Shown piece after piece: positions 9,653 through 18,959 of a DNA stretch of 64,000 bases; position 1 is the stretch's first letter, and each line of letters begins with the position of its first letter. The stretch is from Sulfitobacter mediterraneus (GTDB lineage Bacteria > Pseudomonadota > Alphaproteobacteria > Rhodobacterales > Rhodobacteraceae). The position numbers and the translations under genes are program-made. The stretch lies in the NCBI RefSeq assembly GCF_016801775.1, contig NZ_CP069004.1, positions 1,922,001-1,986,000 of the forward strand, written 5' to 3'. The notes beneath the pieces are model-generated. The model had not been told where the DNA came from, made no database searches, and saw only the letters and a program-made list of their open reading frames with translations.

Positions 9653-9697
9653 CTCCCTTCGGGGAGGATTGGGGTGAGTTTTTCTGGCCAAATGAAG
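9653..9697. repeat. Possible degenerate copy of the intergenic repeat, with a UUCG hairpin
   Basis: In the 229-base gap between maeB and prpE. A CTCCC-TTCG-GGGAG hairpin is followed by a T-run and then TGGCCAAATGAAG; read on the minus strand the end resembles the CTTCATTTGGYC start of the copy at 56385-56445. It could equally be a weak maeB terminator. The rest of the gap shows nothing else I recognise. Confidence 0.35.
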
Positions 9698-9832
9698 AGG
9701 ATAGCGGCGTTACAACATTGACGTGGATCTAGAAAATTTCTTTTCAAATCTTGCGCTGCGACTTTTGCGCCTCTTGCCCGCTGCAGTGACGCTGCGTAAC
9801 CACAAGGGCGAGGGATTACGGGGGAGGACACC

Positions 9833-11722
9833 ATGGGATACCGCGAAACTTATGCCGCCTGGCAGGATGATCCGGAGGCGTTTTGGCTGAAGGCAGCCGA
9901 GGCGATTGATTGGGTTGAGGCCCCCAAGCAGGCGCTTTTTGAACGGGGCAATGACCTGTTTGAATGGTTCGCGGATGCCAAGGTCAATGGTTGTTACAAC
10001 GCCGTTGATCGCCATGTCGAAGGCGGGCGCGGCGATCAGGTGGCAATCATTCATGACAGCCCGATCACCGGAACGCAGGCCAAGATCACCTATGCAGAAC
10101 TGCAAACCCGCGTTGCGTCGTTGGCCGGCGCATTGTCCGCGCAGGGTGTGGTCAAGGGCGACCGGGTAATCATTTATATGCCCATGGTGCCAGAGGCGCT
10201 TGAGGCGATGTTGGCATGTGCACGCATTGGTGCAGTACACTCTGTGGTCTTTGGCGGATTTGCCGCCAATGAACTGGCCGTGCGCATAGATGATTGTGCC
10301 CCCAAGGCGATTATTGCCGCCTCCTGCGGCTTGGAGCCGGGCCGTGTCGTGGAATACAAACCGCTCCTCGATGGTGCGATTGAAATGGCCGATCACAAAC
10401 CGGATGTCTGTATTGTTTTGCAGCGCCCGCAGCATTTGTGCGCGCTGACGCCGGGCCGTGATCTGGATTGGCATGATTGCCAGCAGGGCGTCACCCCTGC
10501 CGATTGTGTGCCGGTTGAGGGCAATCACCCTGCCTATATTCTTTATACTTCTGGCACCACCGGTGCGCCCAAAGGTGTCGTACGCCACACGGGCGGGCAT
10601 CTGGTGGCGCTGAACTGGACCATGAAAAACATCTACAATGTCGATCCTGGCGATGTGTTCTGGGCTGCCTCAGATGTGGGCTGGGTCGTGGGTCACAGCT
10701 ACATCTGTTATGGCCCCTTGATCCATGGCAACACCACCGTGGTGTTTGAGGGCAAGCCCATTGGCACACCGGACGCAGGCACCTTCTGGCGGATCATAGA
10801 AGAGCATAACGTGCGCAGCTTCTTTACCGCGCCCACGGCCATCCGCGCCGTGAAACGCGAAGACCCCAAGGGGGAATATCGCAAGAAATATGATCTAAGC
10901 GGTTTGCGCGCGCTGTATCTGGCGGGTGAAAGAGCTGATCCAGATACCATCGAATGGGCGCAAGAGATTTTGGACATCCCGGTTTATGACCATTGGTGGC
11001 AGACCGAGACAGGCTATACCATCGCGGGCAACCCTGCCGGGCTGGAGGCATTGCCGGTCAAGATCGGCTCTCCCACTGTGCCGATGCCGGGATATCAGGT
11101 CGAAATTCTGGACGAGGCCGGCCACCCGCAAAAACCTGGTGAACTGGGCGCGATTGCGATCAAATTGCCCCTGCCCCCCGGCACATTGCCAACCCTTTGG
11201 AATGCCGAGGACCGGTTCCGCAAATCCTACCTGACGACCTTTCCCGGCTATTACGAAACCGGCGATGCGGGCATGATGGATGAGGACGGATACCTCTACA
11301 TCATGGCGCGGACCGATGATGTGATCAACGTGGCCGGTCACCGTTTGTCGACCGGCGCAATGGAGGAAGTTCTGGCGGGCCATCCCGATGTGGCAGAATG
11401 TGCGGTCGTCGGGGTCAGTGATGCGCTTAAGGGGCAATCACCCGTTGGCCTTTTGTGCCTGTCCAATGGTGTGAACCGCCCGCATGAAGAGATCACGAAG
11501 GAATGTGTCAAACGCATCCGCGATCAGATTGGCCCGGTGGCCGCGTTCAAACAGGCGTTGGTGGTAGACCGTCTGCCCAAGACACGCTCGGGCAAGATCT
11601 TGCGGGCGACGATGGTCAAGATTGCCGACGGGCAAGAGTTCAAATTGCCTGCCACGATTGATGATCCGGCCATTCTGGATGAAATCAAGGCCGCATTGCA
11701 GACCATCGGCTACGCCAAGTAA
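9833..11722 (+). CDS. prpE: Propionyl-CoA synthetase
   Basis: A 629-residue AMP-forming acyl-CoA synthetase that activates propionate (and less well acetate) to the CoA ester. The P-loop-like A3 motif YTSGTTGAPKG is at 238-248 and the adenylation lysine is Lys588 in TRSGKILR. The sequence around CGLEPGRVVEYKP distinguishes PrpE from acetyl-CoA synthetase Acs. Full length, with ATG preceded by GGGGGAGGACACC. No 2-methylcitrate or propionyl-CoA carboxylase genes are adjacent, so the further fate of propionyl-CoA is encoded elsewhere. Confidence 0.93.
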   Translation: MGYRETYAAWQDDPEAFWLKAAEAIDWVEAPKQALFERGNDLFEWFADAKVNGCYNAVDRHVEGGRGDQVAIIHDSPITGTQAKITYAELQTRVASLAGALSAQGVVKGDRVIIYMPMVPEALEAMLACARIGAVHSVVFGGFAANELAVRIDDCAPKAIIAASCGLEPGRVVEYKPLLDGAIEMADHKPDVCIVLQRPQHLCALTPGRDLDWHDCQQGVTPADCVPVEGNHPAYILYTSGTTGAPKGVVRHTGGHLVALNWTMKNIYNVDPGDVFWAASDVGWVVGHSYICYGPLIHGNTTVVFEGKPIGTPDAGTFWRIIEEHNVRSFFTAPTAIRAVKREDPKGEYRKKYDLSGLRALYLAGERADPDTIEWAQEILDIPVYDHWWQTETGYTIAGNPAGLEALPVKIGSPTVPMPGYQVEILDEAGHPQKPGELGAIAIKLPLPPGTLPTLWNAEDRFRKSYLTTFPGYYETGDAGMMDEDGYLYIMARTDDVINVAGHRLSTGAMEEVLAGHPDVAECAVVGVSDALKGQSPVGLLCLSNGVNRPHEEITKECVKRIRDQIGPVAAFKQALVVDRLPKTRSGKILRATMVKIADGQEFKLPATIDDPAILDEIKAALQTIGYAK

Positions 11723-11724
11723 CG

Positions 11725-11751
11725 AAAAAGGGCGGCCTGATAAGGCCGCCC
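11725..11751 (-). terminator. Intrinsic terminator of the CsbD gene
   Basis: On the minus strand GGGCGGCCT / AGGCCGCCC form a 9-bp stem with a 4-base loop, followed by TTTTT. It lies 23 bases past the CsbD stop and just after the prpE stop; on the plus strand no T-run follows, so it serves mainly the minus strand. Confidence 0.85.
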
Positions 11752-11773
11752 CAGTCCCGTTCGATATTTTCAA

Positions 11774-11971
11774 TCAAGCTTTTGCGAAAAAGTCGTCTAC
11801 CTGACGCTCCGCCTCTTCCTTGGCGATGCCGTAACGTTCCTGAATCTTGCCGACCAGCTTGTCACGGTTCCCCGCCGCCTCATCCACTTCATCGTTGGTC
11901 AGTTTGCCCCAATGGGCCTGCACGTCACCGGAAATCTGCTTCCATTTGCCTTTGATCTGGTCCCAATTCAT
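11774..11971 (-). CDS. CsbD family stress protein
   Basis: A 65-residue, highly charged helical protein beginning MNWDQIKGKWKQ, the hallmark of the CsbD/YjbJ family. Its members are abundant small proteins induced by general stress or starvation; the molecular function is not known. The middle NRDKLVGKIQERYG matches the family repeat. Monocistronic, with its own terminator; a 94-base gap separates it from nadK upstream. Confidence 0.93.
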   Translation of the reverse strand: MNWDQIKGKWKQISGDVQAHWGKLTNDEVDEAAGNRDKLVGKIQERYGIAKEEAERQVDDFFAKA

Positions 11972-12065
11972 GTCTGGTCTCCTTTTCTCGAGTTGCAGCG
12001 CTCAGGCGCCTTCGAGAAACCAACGGACACACCCCACCAGCCGTTCCATAAAATCGGGAAAAAGT

Positions 12066-12827
12066 TCAGTTGAACTGTTCGCTGATCAACCGCTCTTCCA
12101 GGCCATGGCCGGGATCAAAAAGGATCGTATGCGCCACTTCCGGCTCTGAACGGACCTCGACCGAGACCACATCACGGTGTGACTTGCCATCCGCATCCGC
12201 CATCACGGGGCGCTTTTCCGGCTCAAGCACATCAAAGCGAACATGCGCCGTCTTGGGCAGCAGCGCCCCGCGCCACCGGCGGGGGCGAAAGGCGGCCATG
12301 GCCGTCAGGGCCAGTATCTCGGCGCCAATGGGCAGGATCGGACCATGAGCGGAATAGTTATAGGCCGTGGATCCGGCTGGCGTGGCAACCAGGGCACCGT
12401 CGCACACCAGTTCCTGAAGCCGCAAGCGACCATCAACAGTGATCTGCAACTTGGCCGCTTGCGGACCAGCACGCAGCAGGGACACCTCGTTGATCGCCAG
12501 TGCCTCATGCACCTCTCCTGCGCTGTCTGTGGCACGCATCACCAAGGGATTGATCACGGCCGTTTCGGCCGCGCGGAGGCGTTCAACCAGATCGGATTCG
12601 CGGTATTCGTTCATCAAGAACCCGATGGTGCCGCGATTCATCCCGTAAACCGGCGCGGGCAAATCCTGAGTGTTATGCAATGTTTGCAGCATGAAACCAT
12701 CGCCGCCCAGCGCCACGATCACCTCTGCCTCTTCGGGGGGCACATTGCCATAGCGCCCGATCAACGCTGCACGCGCTGTCTGGGCGACACTGGCGCGGCT
12801 GGCCGCAAAAGCGATTCTCATGGACAT
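12066..12827 (-). CDS. nadK: NAD kinase
   Basis: A 253-residue enzyme that phosphorylates NAD to NADP. The family GGDG motif is at 41-44 (catalytic Asp43) and the glycine-rich second motif [10 protein letters not shown] is in the middle of the protein. ATG at 12827 (MSMRIAF) is used; the internal ATG at 12821 is an equally plausible start. The frame is open much further upstream but that part has no family sequence. Divergent from glyA, sharing a 166-base upstream region. Confidence 0.93.
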   Translation of the reverse strand: MSMRIAFAASRASVAQTARAALIGRYGNVPPEEAEVIVALGGDGFMLQTLHNTQDLPAPVYGMNRGTIGFLMNEYRESDLVERLRAAETAVINPLVMRATDSAGEVHEALAINEVSLLRAGPQAAKLQITVDGRLRLQELVCDGALVATPAGSTAYNYSAHGPILPIGAEILALTAMAAFRPRRWRGALLPKTAHVRFDVLEPEKRPVMADADGKSHRDVVSVEVRSEPEVAHTILFDPGHGLEERLISEQFN

Positions 12828-12993
12828 GGGGCAAAGTTTCCGATTGGGCGCAATTCGCTCCAAAACAATCACATTATTCCTCAGGCTACCAGCATTGCCG
12901 CACATATCTGGCGTTGCGTCGCTTTCCCCACTTCCAAGCCGCCGGTGTTTCCGATACGAAACACGAAATTTCGCAGCCCAAAGGAACAGCATC

Positions 12994-14271
12994 ATGTCCG
13001 GCTTTTTCACCGCTACCCTGTCTGAATCAGACCCCGAAATCTTTGGCTCCATCACCGATGAGCTGGGCCGCCAGCGCGATGAGATCGAGCTGATCGCATC
13101 TGAAAATATCGTGTCTGCCGCTGTGCTTGAGGCGCAGGGGTCTATCATGACCAACAAATACGCCGAAGGCTATCCGGGCCGCCGCTATTATGGTGGGTGC
13201 CAGCATGTCGATGTGGCCGAAAACCTTGCCATTGAACGGGCCTGCAAACTGTTTGACTGCGCATTTGCCAACGTGCAGCCCAACTCCGGCTCGCAGGCGA
13301 ACCAAGGTGTGTTCCAAGCGCTGTTGCAGCCCGGCGATACGATCCTTGGCATGTCCTTGGATGCAGGTGGTCACCTGACGCATGGTGCCAAGCCGAACCA
13401 GTCAGGCAAATGGTTCAACGCCATCCAATATGGCGTGCGCAAGCAAGACAACCTGCTGGATTATGATCAGGTTGAGGCATTGGCCAAAGAGCACCAGCCC
13501 AAGATGATCATCGCGGGCGGTTCCGCCATTCCGCGCCAGATCGATTTTGCCCGCATGCGGGAGATTGCCGATATGGTTGGCGCTTATCTGCACGTTGACA
13601 TGGCGCATTTTGCCGGTCTCGTGGCCGCGGGCGAACATCCATCGCCCTTCCCGCACGCCCATGTGGCCACCACCACAACCCACAAAACCCTGCGCGGTCC
13701 ACGCGGCGGCATGATCCTGACCAATGACGAGGCACTGGCGAAAAAGTTCAACTCCGCCATCTTCCCCGGTATTCAGGGTGGCCCGTTGATGCATGTGATC
13801 GCGGCCAAGGCCGTCGCCTTTGGTGAGGCGCTGCGTCCTGAGTTCAAGGACTATATCAAACAGGTCATCACCAATGCGCAGGCGCTTTCCGATCAGCTGA
13901 TCAAAGGCGGGCTGGACACTGTGACCCACGGCACCGACACCCATGTGGTGTTGGTTGATCTGCGCCCCAAGGGCGTGACCGGCAACATCGTCGACAAGGC
14001 ATTGGGCCGCGCCCATATCACCTGCAACAAGAACGGTGTGCCGTTTGACCCTGAAAAACCAACCGTGACTTCGGGCATCCGCCTTGGCTCCCCCGCCGGG
14101 ACAACCCGCGGCTTTGGCGAGGCAGAGTTCCGCCAGATCGCGGATTGGATCATCGAAGTGGTCGATGGCCTGGCCGCCAACGGCGAAGACGGCAACGCAG
14201 AGGTTGAAGCGAAGGTGCGCGGCGAGGTTGCCGAGCTTTGCGCCCGCTTCCCGCTTTACCCGAACCTCTGA
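12994..14271 (+). CDS. glyA: Serine hydroxymethyltransferase
   Basis: A 425-residue PLP enzyme that interconverts serine and glycine with tetrahydrofolate, the main source of one-carbon units. The PLP lysine is Lys231 in [14 protein letters not shown]; the N-terminal ELIASEN and [14 protein letters not shown] segments are intact. AAGGA lies ten bases before the ATG; the longer open frame upstream has no homology. A strong terminator follows, so the gene is monocistronic. In the upstream gap I do not recognise a riboswitch. Confidence 0.97.
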   Translation: MSGFFTATLSESDPEIFGSITDELGRQRDEIELIASENIVSAAVLEAQGSIMTNKYAEGYPGRRYYGGCQHVDVAENLAIERACKLFDCAFANVQPNSGSQANQGVFQALLQPGDTILGMSLDAGGHLTHGAKPNQSGKWFNAIQYGVRKQDNLLDYDQVEALAKEHQPKMIIAGGSAIPRQIDFARMREIADMVGAYLHVDMAHFAGLVAAGEHPSPFPHAHVATTTTHKTLRGPRGGMILTNDEALAKKFNSAIFPGIQGGPLMHVIAAKAVAFGEALRPEFKDYIKQVITNAQALSDQLIKGGLDTVTHGTDTHVVLVDLRPKGVTGNIVDKALGRAHITCNKNGVPFDPEKPTVTSGIRLGSPAGTTRGFGEAEFRQIADWIIEVVDGLAANGEDGNAEVEAKVRGEVAELCARFPLYPNL

Positions 14272-14297
14272 ACCTTTTCTTTTTTTTGAGAACGGCA

Positions 14298-14329
14298 AAC
14301 GCCCCCGCTGACATGCGGGGGCGTTTTTG
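14298..14329 (+). terminator. glyA terminator
   Basis: CGCCCCCGC / GCGGGGGCG form a perfect 9-bp stem with a 6-base loop, followed by TTTTTG, 27 bases after the glyA stop. Confidence 0.93.
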
Positions 14330-14377
14330 TTTGAAAGCCTGCGATCCGCATCTAGATCTGGCACGAGGCAGCCCTCA

Positions 14378-14391
14378 TTGACCTGCATCAA
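14378..14391. promoter_or_regulatory. FNR/FnrL-type box
   Basis: TTGACCTGCATCAA fits the FNR-family consensus TTGAY-N4-RTCAA exactly. It lies 92 bases before the phasin start, a spacing compatible with activation of a promoter just downstream. The regulator is not in the window. Confidence 0.55.
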
Positions 14392-14482
14392 GGCAGCAAA
14401 ACACGAAATCTGCTAGACTTTGGGGGTTGGATCAGCGGCAGATTCCCGCTGACACATGACACCCAGAAAGGGAGACGCAAGA

Positions 14483-14836
14483 ATGGGAAAGACATCGAAA
14501 AAGGCCGAAACAGCAGATTTTTCCGCAATGCCAATGGCAGCCGCAATGGCGGCGGTCAATCCCGTCGGAATGTCCGCATGGAAAAAGGTCATGGATGAAA
14601 GCAGCCGGTTTGTCTCTGAGCGGTTTGAACAGGACGTCGAACTGCAAAAAGCGATGATGGGCTGCACCACTCCGCAGGAATTGTTTCAGCTTCAGTCCGA
14701 ATTCTACACCAAGGCCGTTCAGGACTATACCGCCGAGGCGTCCCGCATGTTCGAGATGATGACCAAGGCCACGCAAGACACCATGAAAGAGGTCACCGCC
14801 TCACATGCGCGCAAATACGACGACGTGCCTTTGTAA
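14483..14836 (+). CDS. Phasin family protein
   Basis: A 117-residue helical protein resembling Phasin_2 family members, which coat polyhydroxyalkanoate granules. After a Met/Ala-rich N-terminus come two amphipathic helices; LQKAMMGCTTPQELFQLQSEF is the family's typical central segment, followed by the second helix. The start at 14483 is set by AAAGGGAGA eight bases upstream; an ATG 27 bases earlier is in frame but lacks a ribosome site. No PHA synthase or depolymerase is adjacent. The FNR-type box upstream suggests oxygen-responsive expression, which is inference. Confidence 0.85.
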   Translation: MGKTSKKAETADFSAMPMAAAMAAVNPVGMSAWKKVMDESSRFVSERFEQDVELQKAMMGCTTPQELFQLQSEFYTKAVQDYTAEASRMFEMMTKATQDTMKEVTASHARKYDDVPL

Positions 14837-14923
14837 ATCTTTGCACGCCGGGCAAAAGTGAGTACCGGCTGGCCATAGGCCCGCCGGAGTAGAATAATTA
14901 TGGCCTAGCGACCCATGTGCCGG

Positions 14924-15700
14924 TCATTTGGCCTGCATGTTCTGGACCATCTTGAGCACCTGACGGCGCGGCAGGAACGGGATCACCCAGTTCACCAAAA
15001 AGCCCAGCCCACGTTCATTCACCGTCACCAGATCGCCGCGCATCATCGCGTCATAACCATGTTTGGCAACGCTCGCAGGGGTCTTGCCACCGCCAGAGAC
15101 CAGCTTGGTCCCTTCAAGGTTGGCCGTCTGCGCAAACTCCGTTTCGACATAGCCGGGTGCCAGCACGGTTGAGGTCACACCGCGCGGGCGCAGCTCTTGG
15201 TCAATCGCCTCTGAGAAGGATTTCACAAAGGCCTTAGTCGCGAAATAGACTGCCTGATTGGGCCCCGGCATGAATCCGGCTGTTGACCCCACTTGCAAGA
15301 TCTTGCCGCCGCCCTGCGCCACCATATCCGCCGCCGCCAGATGGGTCAGCGCGACCAGGGCTTTGACATTCAGGTCGATCATTCCCAACTCGTCCTCCAG
15401 GGGCCGGTCGATATGCATGCCCTGCCCGCCGAACCCGGCGTTGTTGATCAGGATATCGACCTTGAGTCCCGCCGCCTTTATCTTCTGATAAAGCGCTTCT
15501 GCTCCGCCCTGCGCACCAAGATCCAATGCAAAGACATGCACTTCGATCCCATGTTTCTGCTCAAGCTCAGCCTTGAGCGTGTTCAGCGTGCCTTCCCGCC
15601 GCGCCGTGATGATGACATCACCGCCCTTGGATGCGTGATAGCGGGCAAATTCCATGCCGATGCCAGACGAGGCGCCAGTGATTAATGCGGTGTTGCTCAT
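14924..15700 (-). CDS. Short-chain dehydrogenase/reductase
   Basis: A 258-residue classical SDR. The nucleotide motif is GASSGIG (9-15), the structural NNAG is at 86-89, and the catalytic residues are Ser139, Tyr152 and Lys156 (YFATK). The arginines after the second strand (TARREGTL) suggest NADP(H) preference. The substrate is unknown. It is divergent from a TetR regulator, and one of two matching operators lies 20 bases before its start, so repression by that regulator is likely. Confidence 0.9.
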   Translation of the reverse strand: MSNTALITGASSGIGMEFARYHASKGGDVIITARREGTLNTLKAELEQKHGIEVHVFALDLGAQGGAEALYQKIKAAGLKVDILINNAGFGGQGMHIDRPLEDELGMIDLNVKALVALTHLAAADMVAQGGGKILQVGSTAGFMPGPNQAVYFATKAFVKSFSEAIDQELRPRGVTSTVLAPGYVETEFAQTANLEGTKLVSGGGKTPASVAKHGYDAMMRGDLVTVNERGLGFLVNWVIPFLPRRQVLKMVQNMQAK

Positions 15701-15720
15701 GAGAGTGTCCTTCGGGTTGG

Positions 15721-15736
15721 GTCAACAGTTGTTGAC
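15721..15736. promoter_or_regulatory. Operator 1 of the SDR/TetR intergenic region
   Basis: Perfect inverted repeat GTCAACAGTTGTTGAC, 20 bases upstream of the SDR start. Identical to operator 2 except at the central position. Confidence 0.75.
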
Positions 15737-15762
15737 GCTCTACCTAAGCTCTCTGTTCGATA

Positions 15763-15780
15763 TGTCAACACTTGTTGACA
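15763..15780. promoter_or_regulatory. Operator 2 of the SDR/TetR intergenic region
   Basis: Inverted repeat TGTCAACACTTGTTGACA, 28 bases upstream of the TetR start and 43 bases (about four helical turns) from operator 1. Probably the autoregulatory site. Confidence 0.75.
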
Positions 15781-15808
15781 ACCTAAAACCGGAGTTTAAG
15801 CTGCCTTT

Positions 15809-16360
15809 ATGACCAAAGCCTTGAATACCCGCGAGAAACTGCTCCTCCACGGACGTCGCCTGCTTTGGGCGCAGGGCTATACTTCGGTATCTCTGCGCCA
15901 AATCGCCAAGGCTGCGGACGTCGATGTGGCGCTGATCTCGCGCTATTTCGGCGGCAAGATGGGTCTCTTCGACTCCACCTTGGCCGGTGCATTTGACGAC
16001 CCAAGCGCACGGGCCAAGTCCACAGATCAACTGATGGCTCTGATGGCACAGCTTTTTGTCACCGCCCCAAGGGGCGGCGAAATGCCATCGGTTGTGCGGA
16101 TGATCTTGTCCAACGCCCATGACGACGAGGTCGGCGAAAAGGTGCGCCGCCTGACCCATGACAATTTCTACGCCCCCCTGCTGGCCATTATCGGATGCCC
16201 CGCCCGCACCGCGCTTTTCATGGCGGTGCTTCTGGGGATCAGCGTGGTCGAGAAAACCATCAAGCTGCCGGATTACCCCGCCCCAAGCACCGCCGCCTAT
16301 GAGGCCCGGCTCCGCCACATGATGCAAGCCGCCCTTTCATATTCAGGAGAGACCCCATGA
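15809..16360 (+). CDS. TetR family transcriptional regulator
   Basis: A 183-residue repressor-type protein. Residues ~10-55 form the TetR helix-turn-helix ([13 protein letters not shown], then [20 protein letters not shown]), followed by the recognition-helix end GGKMGLF; the C-terminal ligand domain is of the short class (TetR_C-like, unknown ligand). It overlaps the cupin gene by ATGA, so the two are co-translated, and faces the SDR gene across two matching operators. The likely circuit is autorepression plus control of the SDR and cupin genes. Confidence 0.9.
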   Translation: MTKALNTREKLLLHGRRLLWAQGYTSVSLRQIAKAADVDVALISRYFGGKMGLFDSTLAGAFDDPSARAKSTDQLMALMAQLFVTAPRGGEMPSVVRMILSNAHDDEVGEKVRRLTHDNFYAPLLAIIGCPARTALFMAVLLGISVVEKTIKLPDYPAPSTAAYEARLRHMMQAALSYSGETP

Positions 16361-16752
16361 TCATCCATCCCGCAGGTTCGCGCCCCTCCGGCGCAGGCAG
16401 CCCCGACTATTTCACAGGCACCGTTCGCATGGACCCCTTGGTCAGCACCCCTGCCCCGTCCCGCCTGCGCGGCGTGACCGTCACGTTTGAGCCAGGCGCC
16501 CGTACGGCATGGCACACCCATCCGTTGGGCCAAACCCTGATCGTGACCTCTGGCGCCGGACTGGCCCAAAAGGAAGGCGAACCGGTCAAGCCGCTGCGTC
16601 CCGGCGATGTGGTCTGGTTTGAACCGGGTGAAAAGCATTGGCACGGAGCCGCGCCCGATTGCGCGATGACCCATATCGCCCTGCAAGAGGAACTGGATGG
16701 CAGCGCAGTGGATTGGATGGAACATGTTACTGACGCCCAATACAGCGCCTGA
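16357..16752 (+). CDS. Cupin protein of the manganese hydroxynitrile-lyase type
   Basis: A 131-residue single-domain cupin. From memory it is strongly similar over its full length to the Mn-dependent hydroxynitrile lyase of Granulicella tundricola (shared [31 protein letters not shown] and DWMEHVTD segments). The metal ligands of that enzyme are all present at the same numbers: His53, His55, Gln59 and His94. The lyase activity was found by screening; the natural substrate in bacteria is not established. Location after a TetR gene and next to an SDR suggests a role in handling a reactive carbonyl compound, which is inference. Confidence 0.85.
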   Translation: MIIHPAGSRPSGAGSPDYFTGTVRMDPLVSTPAPSRLRGVTVTFEPGARTAWHTHPLGQTLIVTSGAGLAQKEGEPVKPLRPGDVVWFEPGEKHWHGAAPDCAMTHIALQEELDGSAVDWMEHVTDAQYSA

Positions 16753-16770
16753 ACGCGGCTGCACTTACTG

Positions 16771-17631
16771 ATGAAAGCGACACCTTCGAACCGCACGAAA
16801 CGCCTTGAACGCAATCTGGGCGACTGGATGCGCGCCCGCCTGCCGATGGCGCTGGCTGAATTCGTAATGTTTGTGCTGAAACAGGGCTGGGCCGCTTTTC
16901 CCGGTGCCCTGCTGCTGGCCGGATTGATCATCAGTGATCGCATCTGGCAGCCCCATTGGCCCATCGCACGCTTTGATGCCCTGTTGATCTACGCCCTCGC
17001 GCTGCAAGCCCTGTTCCTCGCAACCGGTATGGAAAGCTGGCGGGAGGCCCGTGTGATCGCCCTGTTCCACCTGACCGGCACCCTGATGGAGATCTTCAAG
17101 GTCAACGCGGGCAGTTGGGCCTATCCCGGCGATGCGATCAGCAAGATCTGGGGTGTGCCGCTTTTTTCAGGCTTCATGTATGCGGCGGTAGGCTCCTATA
17201 TGGCACGGGTGATCCGCCTGTTTAACATGCGCTTCGCGCCCTATCCGCCCTATTGGACAACGGTTCTGTTGGCGGTGGCGATCTACACCAATTTCTTTGC
17301 CCATCACTATCTGCCGGATATCCGCATCGCGCTGTTTGCCGCCACGGTTGTGCTGTTTGCCCGCACACGGATCTGGTTTCACATCGGTGCACGGCGCTAT
17401 TGGATGCCGCTGCCTCTGGCCGCCTTCCTCACCAGCTTCTTTCTCTGGGTGGCTGAAAACATCGGCACAGCCACACGCACATGGCTTTATGCGGGCCAAA
17501 ACGCCGGTGAAATGGTGCGCTTTGCCAAGATGGGGTCATGGTATTTGCTGCTTTACGTCAGTTTTGTCACTGTCACGCTGGTGCTGCGCGACGCGCTGCG
17601 CCCACCAGAGGATGACCCGCCTCAAACGTAG
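16771..17631 (+). CDS. DUF817 family integral membrane protein
   Basis: A 286-residue polytopic inner-membrane protein with about eight hydrophobic segments, matching the DUF817 family in length and in the segments WAYPGD, PLFSGFMYAAVGSY and NFFAHHYLPD. Function is unknown. It begins 18 bases after the cupin stop and so may belong to the TetR-cupin transcription unit. The 3' end overlaps a convergent gene by 10 bases. Confidence 0.85.
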   Translation: MKATPSNRTKRLERNLGDWMRARLPMALAEFVMFVLKQGWAAFPGALLLAGLIISDRIWQPHWPIARFDALLIYALALQALFLATGMESWREARVIALFHLTGTLMEIFKVNAGSWAYPGDAISKIWGVPLFSGFMYAAVGSYMARVIRLFNMRFAPYPPYWTTVLLAVAIYTNFFAHHYLPDIRIALFAATVVLFARTRIWFHIGARRYWMPLPLAAFLTSFFLWVAENIGTATRTWLYAGQNAGEMVRFAKMGSWYLLLYVSFVTVTLVLRDALRPPEDDPPQT

Positions 17632-17996
17632 CCGCGCCACCACATCCAAAAGACAAAGGCACTCACGATAACCAGCAGATAAAACACAATCAGTCCGGCC
17701 ATCCGCAAAAGGTATGATTTGCGCCGCTCTTTCACGTCGATCTGGCGCAGATGCGCCGCCACGGCCTCAAAGGCCTGATCAATCCGCGCCGGATCCCATT
17801 GCAATGCAAGCTTGGGATGACTCGCCTCATGCTCCGCCCGGATCAGAACCTCGGCCTGCCTGTGCAATGCCTGCGGCAATCGTCGCCCCGTGCGCGCCAA
17901 AGCACGCCGCAAATCGCGTGCCTTGACGCCAAATTTCTCTCGCAGCAAATCGCGAAGGGCTTCGGTTTTGACAGCGATGTCCGATTGATAAATCAT
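17622..17996 (-). CDS. Small tail-anchored membrane protein, unknown function
   Basis: A 124-residue protein that I do not recognise. Residues 1-95 are charged and helical, with a basic stretch (ARDLRRALARTGRRL) near residue 30; one hydrophobic segment at about 100-119 near the C-terminus is followed by WRGYV, so it is likely tail-anchored with the charged part in the cytoplasm. The gene is convergent with DUF817 and divergent from the alpha/beta hydrolase gene. Confidence 0.65.
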   Translation of the reverse strand: MIYQSDIAVKTEALRDLLREKFGVKARDLRRALARTGRRLPQALHRQAEVLIRAEHEASHPKLALQWDPARIDQAFEAVAAHLRQIDVKERRKSYLLRMAGLIVFYLLVIVSAFVFWMWWRGYV

Positions 17997-18049
17997 CCCC
18001 CCTTTTAATCGCTCTGGCCCATGGGCTGCAATGGCGCTACCCCTATCTC

Positions 18050-18820
18050 ATGCTCAGCTATTCCGAATACGGGGATAACCCCGCAACCGCCGACACCCCC
18101 GCCCTGATCATTGTGCATGGTCTATACGGATCAGGCCGCAATTGGGGCGTGATCGCAAAGCGCCTGTCCGACCGCCGCAGGGTGATCACCGTGGATATGC
18201 GCAACCACGGCACCAGCCCGCGCATGTCCAGCCAAAGCTATCCGGACATGGCACAGGATCTGGCCGATCTGATCACCCATTTGAACATCCCTGTCGATGT
18301 CTGCGGGCATTCCATGGGCGGCAAGGCGGCGATGGTGCTCGCATTGACCCATCCAGAGCTTTTGCGCCGGTTGATTGTCGCAGATATCGCGCCAACCGCC
18401 TATGGCCACACACAGCAAATGTATATCGACGCCATGCGAAACGTTGACCTCTCCGCCGTCACCCGCCGCTCGGACGCTGAAGCACAATTGGCCGATCAAG
18501 GTGTCGATCGCGCACTACAAAGCTTCTTCACGCAATCGCTGGACGTGCCGGGCAAGGCATGGCGCCTCAACCTCGATGTGCTTGAGGCCGAAATGCCCAA
18601 GATCATCGGCTGGCCATCGGATATCACCGGCGTATTTGAAGGCCCCACATTGTTCCTGTCCGGCGGCGCCTCGGATTATGTGCGCCCCGAACACCGGCCC
18701 ACGATCAAGGCGCTTTTCCCCTCCGCCCGCTTTGCCAAACTGCCCGGCGCAGGGCACTGGCTGCATGCCGAAAAACCCCGCGAATTCGAGGCCGCCGCCC
18801 GGATTTTTCTGGACGCCTGA
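18050..18820 (+). CDS. Alpha/beta hydrolase, YbfF-like esterase
   Basis: A 256-residue hydrolase. The oxyanion motif VHGLYGSGRNW is at 22-32, the nucleophile elbow GHSMGGK carries Ser88, and the C-terminal GAGHWLHAEKP carries the catalytic His236. The RNHGTSP segment after strand 5 is typical of the YbfF group, small-ester hydrolases whose physiological substrate is unclear. The gene is single; an intergenic repeat follows before carB. Confidence 0.88.
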   Translation: MLSYSEYGDNPATADTPALIIVHGLYGSGRNWGVIAKRLSDRRRVITVDMRNHGTSPRMSSQSYPDMAQDLADLITHLNIPVDVCGHSMGGKAAMVLALTHPELLRRLIVADIAPTAYGHTQQMYIDAMRNVDLSAVTRRSDAEAQLADQGVDRALQSFFTQSLDVPGKAWRLNLDVLEAEMPKIIGWPSDITGVFEGPTLFLSGGASDYVRPEHRPTIKALFPSARFAKLPGAGHWLHAEKPREFEAAARIFLDA

Positions 18821-18844
18821 ACCCGACACAGGCAGACCCTCCCC

Positions 18845-18887
18845 CTTTTTGGCCAAAAATATTCCGGGGGTATGGGGGCTGGCCCCC
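18845..18887 (+). repeat. Intergenic repeat, copy 2 (short form)
   Basis: Between the hydrolase and carB. TTTTTGGCCAAAAATATTCC, GGGGG, only TAT in place of the variable hairpin, then GGGGGCTGGCCCCC, which can itself fold. Same strand as both neighbours. Confidence 0.7.
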
Positions 18888-18959
18888 ATTCCACCCTTGC
18901 AACCGGCGTTGCCATCCCTATAACGCAGGACAATTTGCAAACATCCGGGGGCCATAGCC

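Noticed and set aside
12828..12993. Riboswitch upstream of glyA
   Set aside because: I looked for a glycine, SAM or tetrahydrofolate-type fold and saw no recognisable conserved core.
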